Below are positions 17,186 to 25,265 of a stretch of DNA of 64,000 nucleotides, in pieces. The notes under the pieces are model-generated. The model was not told the origin of the DNA. It was given only the letters and a program-made list of their open reading frames with translations, and searched no databases. A program made the translations under genes and the position numbers. Positions within the stretch are counted from its first letter, which is position 1. The number at the start of each line of letters is the position of its first letter. The stretch lies in contig NZ_CP097384.1 in assembly GCF_024584705.1 (NCBI RefSeq), positions 5,332,001 through 5,396,000 on the forward strand. Reading direction: 5' to 3'. This stretch comes from Blastopirellula sp. J2-11. GTDB lineage: Bacteria > Planctomycetota > Planctomycetia > Pirellulales > Pirellulaceae.

Positions 17186-19155
17186 TGTTTCTCCCGACGC
17201 TAGGTTGGTTGGGTTGGACGCTGCTGGCCGTCGTGCCGGCCGCGATCATCGCCCTCTATTTTTTGAAGTTGCGCCGTCAGCCGATCGAAGTGCCCAGCAC
17301 CTATCTTTGGAGCCGCACGATCGAGGATCTGCACGTCAACAGTCTCTGGCAACGACTGCGGCAAAGCATCCTGCTGCTGTTGCAACTGCTGTTCGTACTG
17401 CTGCTGATCCTCGCTTGTCTGCGTCCCGGCATGCAGGGACAAAAGCTGATCGGCGATCGGTTTGTCTTTCTCGTCGACAATTCGGCCAGTATGAGCTCTG
17501 CAGATGTCGCAGGGCAAAAAGACCGCTTGGCCGAAGCCAAACGCCGCATCGCCGAAATGATCGACCAAATGCAATCGGGCGACGTCGCGATGCTGGTCAG
17601 CTTCGCCGATCGCGCCAAGATCGAACAAGCGTTTACTGACGACCGTCGGATCTTGCAGCGCAAGCTGACCGCGATCGAACCGACCAATCGAGTCAGCGAC
17701 ATCAGCGAAGCGCTCCGCGTTGCGTCGGGCCTGGCCAATCCGGGTCAAACAGCGTTTAGCGAAGGAGACGCAGGCGTCGCCGAAGCGAAGCCTGCGACGT
17801 TGTACATCTTCAGCGATGGGCGATTTCCCCCGATCGCCGACTTTACGTTTGGCAATCTGGCCCCGGTTTATGTGCCGATCGGCGATCCCTTGAGCGGCAA
17901 CGTCGGCATCGTCGCGTTCAGCACGCAGCGCAACCCCGATCGCAATAATGAACTGCAAGCCTATGCCCGTATCGAACGCTTTGGCGCCGCGCCCGATGAG
18001 ATCGCCGCCCAACTCTACTACAACGACGAACTGCTCGACGCGCAAACCGTGAAGCTGCCGGAAGAAGGCGCCGCCGGCATTCAGTTTGAACTGGGTAATC
18101 TGGACGCCGGCAAGTTGCGTCTGCAAATCGAAGTCGAAGATGCGCTCGCCAATGACAATATCGCTTACGCGGCGATCAATCCCCCCCGCAAAGCGAACGT
18201 GTTGATGGTCACCGCGGGGAACGACTACTTTCGCCTGGCGATGGCGACCGAAGCGATTGACCGCCTGGCTCGCACCACCACGGTCGAGCCCAGCTATTTG
18301 CAGGAAGACCAGTACAAGCAGGAAGCGGCGACCGGCGTCTTTGACTTGATTATCTACGACAACTGCTCGCCGGAGACGATGCCCGAATCGAGCACGCTCT
18401 TCCTGGGAGCGATCCCGCCTGGCGATCAGTGGAAGTTGGGGGAAGAAGTGACCGTGCCGCAGGTGATCGACATCGCCCATTCGCATCCGATGATGAACTT
18501 TATCGAGATGACCAACGTGATGATCGGTTACGCGACCCCGGTCGAAGTCTCCGGGGGGACAACGCTGATCGATTCGCAGTTTGGTCCGCTGTTGGCGATC
18601 GCGCCGCGCAAAGGCTTTGAAGACGCCGTCCTCGGCTTTCATTTTCTGATCGAGAAAGATGGCTCGCTCCTCTACAACACCGAATGGCCGAAACGCCAAA
18701 GCTTTCCGGTCTTTGTCAAAAACGTGATCGAGTATCTCGGCGACGTCCGCCAAGGCGCCGCCGATCTGTCGATTCGCCCCGGCTTGCCGATCGAACTGCG
18801 GACCTCGACGCCGGTCGCCGAAGTCAAGGTTTCACCTCCCACGGGTCGGGAGCGCACGATCGGTCGCGAAGGAAAAAACATCTTCAGCTTCAGCGAAACC
18901 GATCAACTCGGCACCTATAGCGTCCGCGAAGGAAGCGGCCCCGACGTCACCCAAAGCTTTTCGGTCAACATCTTCGACGCCCAAGAATCGAACATCCTGC
19001 CGACCGAAGCGATCGCCACCGACTGGGGAGAACCGATCGAAGGCCAAAGCAGTTGGGAACCAGTCCGCGTCGACTTCTGGAAATGGATCGTCGCCGCCGC
19101 CATCGTGGTGCTGCTGGTGGAATGGTGGATTTATAACCGGCGGGTTTATCTGTAA
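17185..19155 (+). CDS. BatA-like VWA membrane protein
   Basis: A 656-residue membrane protein. The ATG at 17185 overlaps the DUF58 stop by one base and is preferred over an upstream in-frame start inside that gene. The N-terminus is the BatA type: a first helix LGWLGWTLLAVVPAAIIALYF, then LRRQPIEVPSTYLW and a second helix at about 60-78. A VWA domain starts FLVDNSASMSS (DxSxS near residue 96). A long beta-rich region follows, and a C-terminal helix near residues 630-648 ends the chain. It closes the VWA/MoxR/DUF58 operon and is expected to face the periplasm. The precise client is unknown. Confidence 0.92.
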   Translation: MFLPTLGWLGWTLLAVVPAAIIALYFLKLRRQPIEVPSTYLWSRTIEDLHVNSLWQRLRQSILLLLQLLFVLLLILACLRPGMQGQKLIGDRFVFLVDNSASMSSADVAGQKDRLAEAKRRIAEMIDQMQSGDVAMLVSFADRAKIEQAFTDDRRILQRKLTAIEPTNRVSDISEALRVASGLANPGQTAFSEGDAGVAEAKPATLYIFSDGRFPPIADFTFGNLAPVYVPIGDPLSGNVGIVAFSTQRNPDRNNELQAYARIERFGAAPDEIAAQLYYNDELLDAQTVKLPEEGAAGIQFELGNLDAGKLRLQIEVEDALANDNIAYAAINPPRKANVLMVTAGNDYFRLAMATEAIDRLARTTTVEPSYLQEDQYKQEAATGVFDLIIYDNCSPETMPESSTLFLGAIPPGDQWKLGEEVTVPQVIDIAHSHPMMNFIEMTNVMIGYATPVEVSGGTTLIDSQFGPLLAIAPRKGFEDAVLGFHFLIEKDGSLLYNTEWPKRQSFPVFVKNVIEYLGDVRQGAADLSIRPGLPIELRTSTPVAEVKVSPPTGRERTIGREGKNIFSFSETDQLGTYSVREGSGPDVTQSFSVNIFDAQESNILPTEAIATDWGEPIEGQSSWEPVRVDFWKWIVAAAIVVLLVEWWIYNRRVYL

Positions 19156-19302
19156 GATGTCGCCCCCACATAAAACCGCAACACTAGAGCGTTTTTCAGT
19201 AAGCTGAACAAATAGTCGCCTTTCGCTCCCGCGAAAGTAGCGTCTTACTGCAGCACCGGTAATCTGCAGAACTGGACACCCTCGTGAAAATTGCTCTAGT
19301 GT
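19156..19302. repeat. repeat-associated hairpin segment
   Basis: This segment between the BatA-like gene and the tandem repeats holds AATAGTCGCCTTTCGCTC and a small palindrome CTTTCGC/GCGAAAG. A related stretch (cagtaagc..aatagtcgccttacgctcc) recurs at 39986-40017 next to another copy of the repeat family. No gene is visible. Confidence 0.55.
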
Positions 19303-19611
19303 TGTGTCAAACCGCTATTTTCGGCTTCCACGAAATCAGCCGCACGGCGTTAGTCGCGGTTTCTGTCACCAAGTGTCTTTCGCAAATGAGTTCCCATCAG
19401 AAACCGGTGCTAACGCACTACGGCTAATAAAACATGGCGCCTGAAAATTGTCGCGTGACAGAACACTAGCCCGCAGCGCAAGCGAGGGAAAGCGGCTCGC
19501 CACTTCAATCCGTGTTAGGATCGCCAACTCTATTCCCTCGCTCGCGCAGCGGGCTAGTGTTGTGTCAAACCGCTATTTTCGGCTTCCACGAAATCAGCCG
19601 CACGGCGTTAG

Positions 19612-19629
19612 CCCAATGCCGCTTACTTT
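19612..19629 (+). repeat. left terminal inverted repeat of the IS
   Basis: 18 bp, CCCAATGCCGCTTACTTT, perfectly complementary to 21117-21134; preceded by target duplication CGTTAG at 19606-19611. Confidence 0.9.
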
Positions 19630-19687
19630 GTCAAAATCCTGACCGCATTTCGGTTTGGGTACGAGATTTGCGCCAAGTTGAGAGATT

Positions 19688-21112
19688 TTGATCTCTCTGT
19701 CACAATGGCGGCTAGTCATGATTCCATCTCCCACTCTGCCCGATTCGCCCGAAGCGCAGTTTGTCGCCGCCAGAACTCTGCTCAGTGAGATTCTGCGCGT
19801 TCCACAAATCGAGGCGATCGTTGATTTTGATGATCGCCCCAACACCAAGATGGTCTACACTCAGGCCGTCACGATTTGGCTGTTGATTCTGCAACGTCTG
19901 CTCGGCGGGGCATCGCTGCAAGCGGTCGTTTCGGAAGCGATCGAACATCCGAGCGAACTCTTTCCTGACAACAAGCGGGTCCACGAAGGCGCCTTGGGAG
20001 CGAACACTTCCTCGTTCAGCGCCGCTCGCAAACGTCTGCCGTTGGATGCGATCGAAAGATTCTCGCGATGCGTTTGCGACCATCTTGGACGGAGCGCCGA
20101 GCCTGTTTTCGATGATCGGCGCGTGTTCATCATCGACGGGACCACGATCACGCTGCCGCCAACGCCTGTTCTGAAAAAGGCGTTTCCGCCGGCGACCAAC
20201 CAGCTTGGCGAAACGGTTTGGCCAGTCGCGATGCTGATGGTGGCCGCCGAGATGCAAACCGGCTGCATCCTGGTTCCCAAGATCGATCCGATGTACGGCC
20301 CCCATAATTCCAGCGAAGCCAAACAAGCACGCGAGATTGTCGGCGAACTGCCCAGCCGCAGTATCGTCTTAGCGGACAGCGGTTTTGGGATCTTCAGCGT
20401 AGCTTATCACACGCGAGCAGCAGGGCACGATTTTCTGTTTCGCCTGTCGATGTTACGGTTAAAAGCGCATCGCAAGCAAGCCGAGCTAATCGATCAAGGC
20501 GAAGGCTATAAGAGCTTCCGTTTGAACTGGCGTCCCTCGGCCAAGGAACGCAAGACCAATCCCGACTTGCCGACCGACGCTTCGCTGAATGTATTTGTGC
20601 ACGAAGTCGAACTGGACGACGGCTCGACGCTGGGATTGGTGACGTCAATGAGCTTCGACGCACGATGCTTGGCGGAGCTTTACCATCGGCGCTATGACGT
20701 GGAATTCGACATTCGCGATTTAAAGGTGACGATGGACACCGAGAACCTGCGGGCCCAGAGCGTCGAGATGGTGATGAAGGAGTTAATGGGTTCCGTGGTT
20801 GCGTACAACTTGGTGTCGCAGCTTCGTCGCGGGGCCGCGAAGCTGGCGCGGATCGAGCCGCGAAAACTGAGCTTCACCGGGGTCTGGGTGACCTTTCAGG
20901 TCCAACTGCTGCGCAAGTCGTACGAGACGTTCGAGCAGTGGAGTACGGCTTTTACGAAAGCCTTGGTCAGCGCGTCGAAGCGAACACTACCGAACCGCAA
21001 GTCGCCGCGCAGCTACCCTCGGGTCGCCCATCCTCGCCGCGCAAAGACGACGAAGTTCCAAAAATCGCTTCGCAAAAAAGCAAAATCACCAGACCCGCCA
21101 CTCCCTGAATAG
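19688..21112 (+). CDS. IS4-family transposase
   Basis: This DDE transposase of 474 residues fills the insertion sequence. The first catalytic aspartate is in VFIIDGTTITLP (about residue 150) and the second in IVLADSGFG (about residue 228). The glutamate lies in the family signature Y-(2)-R-(3)-E-(6)-K, seen as YHRRYDVEFDIRDLK near residues 332-346. Start codons at 19688 and 19718 are both plausible. The stop lies five bases before the right inverted repeat. With all three acidic residues and both termini intact, the element may be active. Confidence 0.94.
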   Translation: MISLSQWRLVMIPSPTLPDSPEAQFVAARTLLSEILRVPQIEAIVDFDDRPNTKMVYTQAVTIWLLILQRLLGGASLQAVVSEAIEHPSELFPDNKRVHEGALGANTSSFSAARKRLPLDAIERFSRCVCDHLGRSAEPVFDDRRVFIIDGTTITLPPTPVLKKAFPPATNQLGETVWPVAMLMVAAEMQTGCILVPKIDPMYGPHNSSEAKQAREIVGELPSRSIVLADSGFGIFSVAYHTRAAGHDFLFRLSMLRLKAHRKQAELIDQGEGYKSFRLNWRPSAKERKTNPDLPTDASLNVFVHEVELDDGSTLGLVTSMSFDARCLAELYHRRYDVEFDIRDLKVTMDTENLRAQSVEMVMKELMGSVVAYNLVSQLRRGAAKLARIEPRKLSFTGVWVTFQVQLLRKSYETFEQWSTAFTKALVSASKRTLPNRKSPRSYPRVAHPRRAKTTKFQKSLRKKAKSPDPPLPE

Positions 21113-21116
21113 CCGT

Positions 21117-21134
21117 AAAGTAAGCGGCATTGGG
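21117..21134 (-). repeat. right terminal inverted repeat of the IS
   Basis: 18 bp, the exact complement of the left end; followed by the duplicated target CGTTAG at 21135-21140. Confidence 0.9.
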
Positions 21135-21825
21135 CGTTAGTCGCGGTTTCTGTCACCAAGTGTCTTTCGCAAATGAGTTCCCATCAGAAACCGGTGCTAA
21201 CGCACTACGGCTAATAAGAACATGGCGCCCGAAAATTGTCGCGTGACGGAACACTAGCCCGAAGCGCCAGCGAGGGAAAGCGGCTCGCCACTTCAATCCG
21301 GGTTAGGATCGCCAACTCTATTCCCTCGCTGGCGCAGCGGGCTAGTGTTGTGTCAAACCGCTATTTTCGGCTTCCACGAAATCAGCCGCACGGCGTTAGC
21401 CGCGGTTTCTGTCACCAAGTGTCTTTCGCAAATGAGTTCCCATCAGAAACCGGTGCTAACGCACTACGGCTAATAAGAACATGGCGCCCGAAAATTGTCG
21501 CGTGACAGAACACTAGCCCGAGGCGCGAGCTAGTGTTCAATCGGTATGCACGCCAAGAGAGCTTGCTTTGTCTGGCCGTCAAAGATTGTCCGTTGACAAG
21601 GCGCACGGAGTTCGGGTCGATTGAGGGGTGCGGCGGATTGCGCCGATGGCGGTTGCTGCTGCATGGTTCAAACCGTGCGAGCGACCTGCCCCAGATGTTA
21701 CCTAAGTGTGCGGTTTACACCCGATGTCGCCTGTTGTGCGATTGCGTTTTCACACGTGGGGGGGGAGGACCAAGACGATTGACAGGCTCTGGTGCGTCTC
21801 GACGCACCCTACGAAACCTCCCAGA

Positions 21826-22086
21826 TTAACTCTCAGGCAGAATGGGCAAGCTTCCAAAAAAATATGGGGAGCGGTCCGGTCCAACTGGTCAAACCGTAGG
21901 TCAGGCCTCGGTCTGACGCTGTGAAAACTACCCAAATCACCATTGGGGCAGCTTAGGCGATTTGATTGAAAAAAATTACTGCAGTCCGGTCCGGTCCAAC
22001 CTGTCGATCCTGGCCGCCAAACTGCGCAGCTTAACTCTCAGGCAACATCGGAGGTTGGACGCAAAAAAATTTTGCGGTCCGGTCCA
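21826..22086. repeat. short dispersed repeat around GGTCCGGTCC
   Basis: Two units share TTAACTCTCAGGCA (21826-21839 and 22031-22044), followed 43-45 bp later by GCGGTCCGGTCCA (21871-21883 and 22074-22086), with an A-run between. A third, shorter unit has AAAAAAATTACTGCAGTCC then GGTCCGGTCCAAC around 21970-22000. The last unit touches the stop of the metallophosphoesterase gene. Read on the minus strand it forms GGAC.GCAAAA/TTTTGC.GTCC with a T run, so that copy may serve as the gene's terminator. The stretch 21539-21825 before it holds no gene I can recognise. Confidence 0.6.
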
Positions 22087-22089
22087 GTC

Positions 22090-23271
22090 CTACGTTTTGC
22101 GGCGGAGGATCAGCCGAGTGATTTCGGGTTGGCAGCGGATGCGCAAGGGAAACGTGCCGCAGAGTCCGCGGGAGACGTGCATCAGGGAGGGGGCTTCGTA
22201 GAAGACGCCGCTGGCGTAGCGGACTCCGTAGCGGCTGGGGCTGATCAGCGGGCCAACCACCGGCAGGCGAATTTGCCCGCCGTGATTGTGTCCGGCCAGG
22301 ATTAGGTCGAAATCGTGAGCGGCGCCCCAGTGCAAACGATCGGGCGTATGCGCGACGAGCAGGCGAAAGATCCGCTCCCCGTTTTCGTAGGTCGGACAAG
22401 CTTCGATATCCTGCACCGTCGACAACCACGGGGCTTCGTCGCCGGCGAGGATGATCGGCGTGTCGCGAACGCTTGTTTGCAGCCAACGTCCGCCGAGATC
22501 GATCAGGCCTTGGCTCTTTAGCTCGGCGCGTGCCGGCGCAATATCGGAAAGCCGCGTGTCATGATTGCCCAGCACAAAATGAACCCCGCAGGGCGCCGAC
22601 AACTGCCCCAGTGTCGACTCGCTCCAGGCAATGCAACGATCGACATCGAAGATGTCGCCGCTGATCACCATCAGTTCGGACTGCAGATCGTTGGCCGCGG
22701 CCAACGCATGCTGATAGAACGGCGGGAGAAACTCGCCGGTCAGGTGCAAATCAGAAAGATGCGTGATCGTAAAACCTTCGAGCGCCGCCGGCAGCCGCGG
22801 CAGAAACAGTTCTTTCTCGGTGACGACATACTGCAAGATCTGATTGCCGGGAAAGCGATGCGCGAATCGAACCTTGGGGATCGCGAGTTCCGCAATGTCG
22901 AACTTGCGGGCCAGATGAACGCTCGAGAGCGTCTTGCTCGTGAAGTAGTTCGCCGCGTGCCGTTCGTCGTAACGATGCTGAACCCACAAACCGCATGCGA
23001 CCAGCAGCGCCGTCCAACAGGCCCAAAAGTAAAGCAGGGGAAACTCCATCCAGACCGCGCGGCTGCTCCAATCGAGCGCCGGGCCCCACAGCAAATAGGC
23101 CAGGAAACCAATCGGCGTCGCCGCGGTGATGAACATGATCGCAAGTTCGATCCAATCGATCACGGTTTGCTTCCAGGGAAGCGAATGAAAGAAGCAATGG
23201 ATCCGCGTCCAAAGCGCCAGATGCCCGGCAAGTGCGAGCAGGATCAGCAGCCAAACCAGAGGAGAGTGCAT
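22090..23271 (-). CDS. membrane-anchored metallophosphoesterase (YkuE-like)
   Basis: This 393-residue protein has several N-terminal hydrophobic segments (about residues 5-23, 37-62 and 76-95) and a calcineurin-like phosphoesterase domain. The metal-binding motifs appear in order: THLSDLHLTG (DxH) near residue 170, VISGDIFD (GD), LGNHDTR (GNHD), LLVAHTP and LAGHNHGGQIRLP (GHxH). This pattern fits YkuE-type enzymes, some of which act on lipid-linked or nucleotide substrates; the substrate here is unknown. The next gene upstream on the same strand is 90 bp away. A long antisense frame across this gene is judged to be a shadow. Confidence 0.92.
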   Translation of the reverse strand: MHSPLVWLLILLALAGHLALWTRIHCFFHSLPWKQTVIDWIELAIMFITAATPIGFLAYLLWGPALDWSSRAVWMEFPLLYFWACWTALLVACGLWVQHRYDERHAANYFTSKTLSSVHLARKFDIAELAIPKVRFAHRFPGNQILQYVVTEKELFLPRLPAALEGFTITHLSDLHLTGEFLPPFYQHALAAANDLQSELMVISGDIFDVDRCIAWSESTLGQLSAPCGVHFVLGNHDTRLSDIAPARAELKSQGLIDLGGRWLQTSVRDTPIILAGDEAPWLSTVQDIEACPTYENGERIFRLLVAHTPDRLHWGAAHDFDLILAGHNHGGQIRLPVVGPLISPSRYGVRYASGVFYEAPSLMHVSRGLCGTFPLRIRCQPEITRLILRRKT

Positions 23272-23361
23272 CGTGCAAGGTCGTTCGGTTCAACGGCGAG
23301 CGTTGCCGGACGATCGAAACCCTGCATGGGGCGGTTGCGCCAGCAAAGTCGCCAGGCAAGT

Positions 23362-25089
23362 TTATTGCGAAGCGGCTTGAGGCTGATTGGCGTAAGCTTC
23401 AATGATACGTTCGACCGTCGCCAGCAAGTCGTCCAGCCGGAACGGTTTGTACAGGACGGCGTTGGGCAACAGCCCAGTCTGTCGCGCCTTGACGATCGAG
23501 TGCCCTGGATCGTAGCCGAACCCGGTCATCAAGATCATCGGCACCGGCGTGACGACATCCTTCAAGCGTTGATACAAGCGATTGCCCGACATGTCAGGCA
23601 AGTGCACGTCGCAAATGATCACGTCGTAGCCGGAACCATGCAAGCCGGCGCGAACCATACACAACGCTTCGGCGCCGTCGTGCGCGGTTTCGATATCGCA
23701 GCCGTAACGGTCCAGCAGAGCATGAGCGGCGCTGCGGACCGATTCGTCTTCGTCCACGACCAGCACGCGGGCGCCGCGCAAACGAGGGCGAACCTCAGGC
23801 TGCACCGAAGCCGGGACCGCTTTGCTGGGGGTCATCCGCTCGCCCACTTTTTGGATCACGCGTTTGATGTCGCGACCGTTTTGAATGATGCGGCGCAGTC
23901 GATCGACGACTTCCTCGTCATGTCCGATGTAGCGTTCCATCACGTTGACGGCGTCGTTGAGGATCTCATCGACCGGCAACGCGACGGCGCTGTGGATCGC
24001 TTCGACGCTGGCCTGCGCGGTATTGGCCTGCTGCGCCGAGAGCAACTCAAGCGTGTTGAGCGCCAGGGCCAGGTCGCGACAGAAGATCTCGAGGAACTGG
24101 AGGTCGCTTTCGGTAAAGGCCCGGGGTTCGGGACTTTCGACATTGAAAGAGCCGATCACCGCATCGTGCAAGATCAGCGGCACAGTCAGCGAGCTTTTGG
24201 CCCCTTTGAAACCTTCCAGATAGAGCGGATCGGACTGGGTATCTTCGCAAAGATAGCTTTTGCCGGTCGATGCGACGAAGCCGGTCACGCCGTTGTTGGT
24301 CGATTGAGCGTAGAGCTCTCGCTCGGCCGCGATCTTGTCAATGCCGACCGAAAGGAGCGGGACGAGCTCGCCGGTCCGTTGATCAAGCAAGCGAATCTCG
24401 ATCACGTCAAAATTGAGCAGGTCTTTGGTGTAATGCAGAATATTCGACTTGAGCAGTTCGATCCGCTCCGAGACCTCCATGTTGAAGATCTCTTCCGTCG
24501 TCAGATCGGCCAGTTCGATGCCGGCCTTGTGAATCGCTTCCAGCTTTTGCCGCTGGAGCACTTCTTCCGTCACGTCGCGGATGGTGACGATCAAGTTCTT
24601 CGGCGGCGCGTTGACCGTAATAACCGGCGCGGCGTGCACCTGGTAATACTGGTTTTCTTCGGTGCGCAACGTCGAAGTGCTTGGTCGGCCGGACGTCAGC
24701 GCCGTATGGAACGGACAGAAGTCAGGGCCCAAAATTTCGGGACTATTGAGGGCGCTGTAAAAATTACGGCCGACTACGTCGTCGCAGCCGGCCCAACGCT
24801 GCAAACAGCTATTCGCCCAGAGTACGGTGTTATCGCGATCGAGCATCGTGACGCCGTCAGGCATCCCCTCCAGGATCCGCTCGTTCTGCAGCAAGTTGCC
24901 GATGCGGGAGGAGTCTTCGAAGTAGTCTGTACAGATGTAGACGCCGTCGAACTCATGATTCTTCAAGAGCGCGAAGGTGCGCAGCGGAGTCTGCGCTTCC
25001 GTGATGTCATAGTCTGTGCGCAGTTGCTCCAGTACCGAGTGTTGTCCACCTGGAGCGCACAAACAGAGGATCTTGGGTTTACCAGCCAA
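23362..25089 (-). CDS. PAS-GAF-receiver signalling protein without a kinase ATPase domain
   Basis: A 575-residue cytoplasmic signalling protein. The first ~70 residues resemble a degenerate receiver (ILCLCAPGGQHSVLEQL). A PAS domain (about 70-180, GMPDGVTMLDRDNTVLWANS), a GAF domain (about 225-365, NNGVTGFVASTGKSYL) and a helical hairpin (about 368-425) follow. The last part is a receiver domain at about 445-565 with VLVVDEDESVRSAAHALL, phosphoacceptor Asp in IICDVHLPDMSG and Lys in YKPFRLDDL. The hairpin sits where a HisKA dimer domain would be but has no clear phospho-histidine context. No HATPase motifs are present. It probably receives phosphate from a separate kinase; the output is unknown. 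Confidence 0.88.
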   Translation of the reverse strand: MAGKPKILCLCAPGGQHSVLEQLRTDYDITEAQTPLRTFALLKNHEFDGVYICTDYFEDSSRIGNLLQNERILEGMPDGVTMLDRDNTVLWANSCLQRWAGCDDVVGRNFYSALNSPEILGPDFCPFHTALTSGRPSTSTLRTEENQYYQVHAAPVITVNAPPKNLIVTIRDVTEEVLQRQKLEAIHKAGIELADLTTEEIFNMEVSERIELLKSNILHYTKDLLNFDVIEIRLLDQRTGELVPLLSVGIDKIAAERELYAQSTNNGVTGFVASTGKSYLCEDTQSDPLYLEGFKGAKSSLTVPLILHDAVIGSFNVESPEPRAFTESDLQFLEIFCRDLALALNTLELLSAQQANTAQASVEAIHSAVALPVDEILNDAVNVMERYIGHDEEVVDRLRRIIQNGRDIKRVIQKVGERMTPSKAVPASVQPEVRPRLRGARVLVVDEDESVRSAAHALLDRYGCDIETAHDGAEALCMVRAGLHGSGYDVIICDVHLPDMSGNRLYQRLKDVVTPVPMILMTGFGYDPGHSIVKARQTGLLPNAVLYKPFRLDDLLATVERIIEAYANQPQAASQ

Positions 25090-25265
25090 CCCGCATTTCT
25101 CCTACCGAAACACCTTGACGTTGTAATTATAAGGTCGGTCAAATTTGAAACAACGTCATCGCCTTGGCGTTTCCCTATCATACTAAGGTCGGAAGCGACG
25201 CCCGCAAACCTGAGAATGCTTTGCCTGACGGTTAGAATCGGAAAAGTCTTCCGTCCCTGCCGACG

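Larger units (their letters stand above)
19612..21134 (+). mobile_element. IS4-family insertion sequence (1,523 bp)
   Basis: The element has perfect 18-bp terminal inverted repeats, CCCAATGCCGCTTACTTT at 19612-19629 and its complement at 21117-21134. It encodes one DDE transposase. It is flanked by the direct repeat CGTTAG (19606-19611 and 21135-21140). The intact neighbouring repeat unit has a single CGTTAG at the matching place, so this is a genuine target-site duplication. Both ends and the transposase look intact. Confidence 0.92.
19303..21538. repeat. three tandem ~258-bp composite hairpin units, middle one split by an IS
   Basis: Units start at the same TGTGTCAAACCGCTATTTTC string at 19303, 19561 and 21349. 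After removing the 1,529 bp contributed by the IS and its duplicated target, the spacing is 258 and 259 bp. Each unit holds two inverted-repeat modules. Module H1 has CGTTAG(T/C)CGCGGTTTCTG facing CAGAAACCGGTGCTAACG, for example 19339-19426. Module H2 has ACACTAGCCCG..GCGAGGGAA facing TTCCCTCGC..GGGCTAGTGT, for example 19462-19562 and 21252-21349. The third unit is truncated. Short reading frames inside are by-products of the repeat. Confidence 0.85.

Noticed and set aside
17200-18753. A 517-codon minus-strand open frame.
   Set aside because: Antisense to the BatA-like VWA gene; no motif and biased composition.
19448-19642. Short plus-strand frame with the LARSASEG peptide, and a similar one at 21236-21505.
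   Set aside because: Both lie inside the hairpin repeat module and recur with it; no ribosome-binding site. They are by-products of the repeat.
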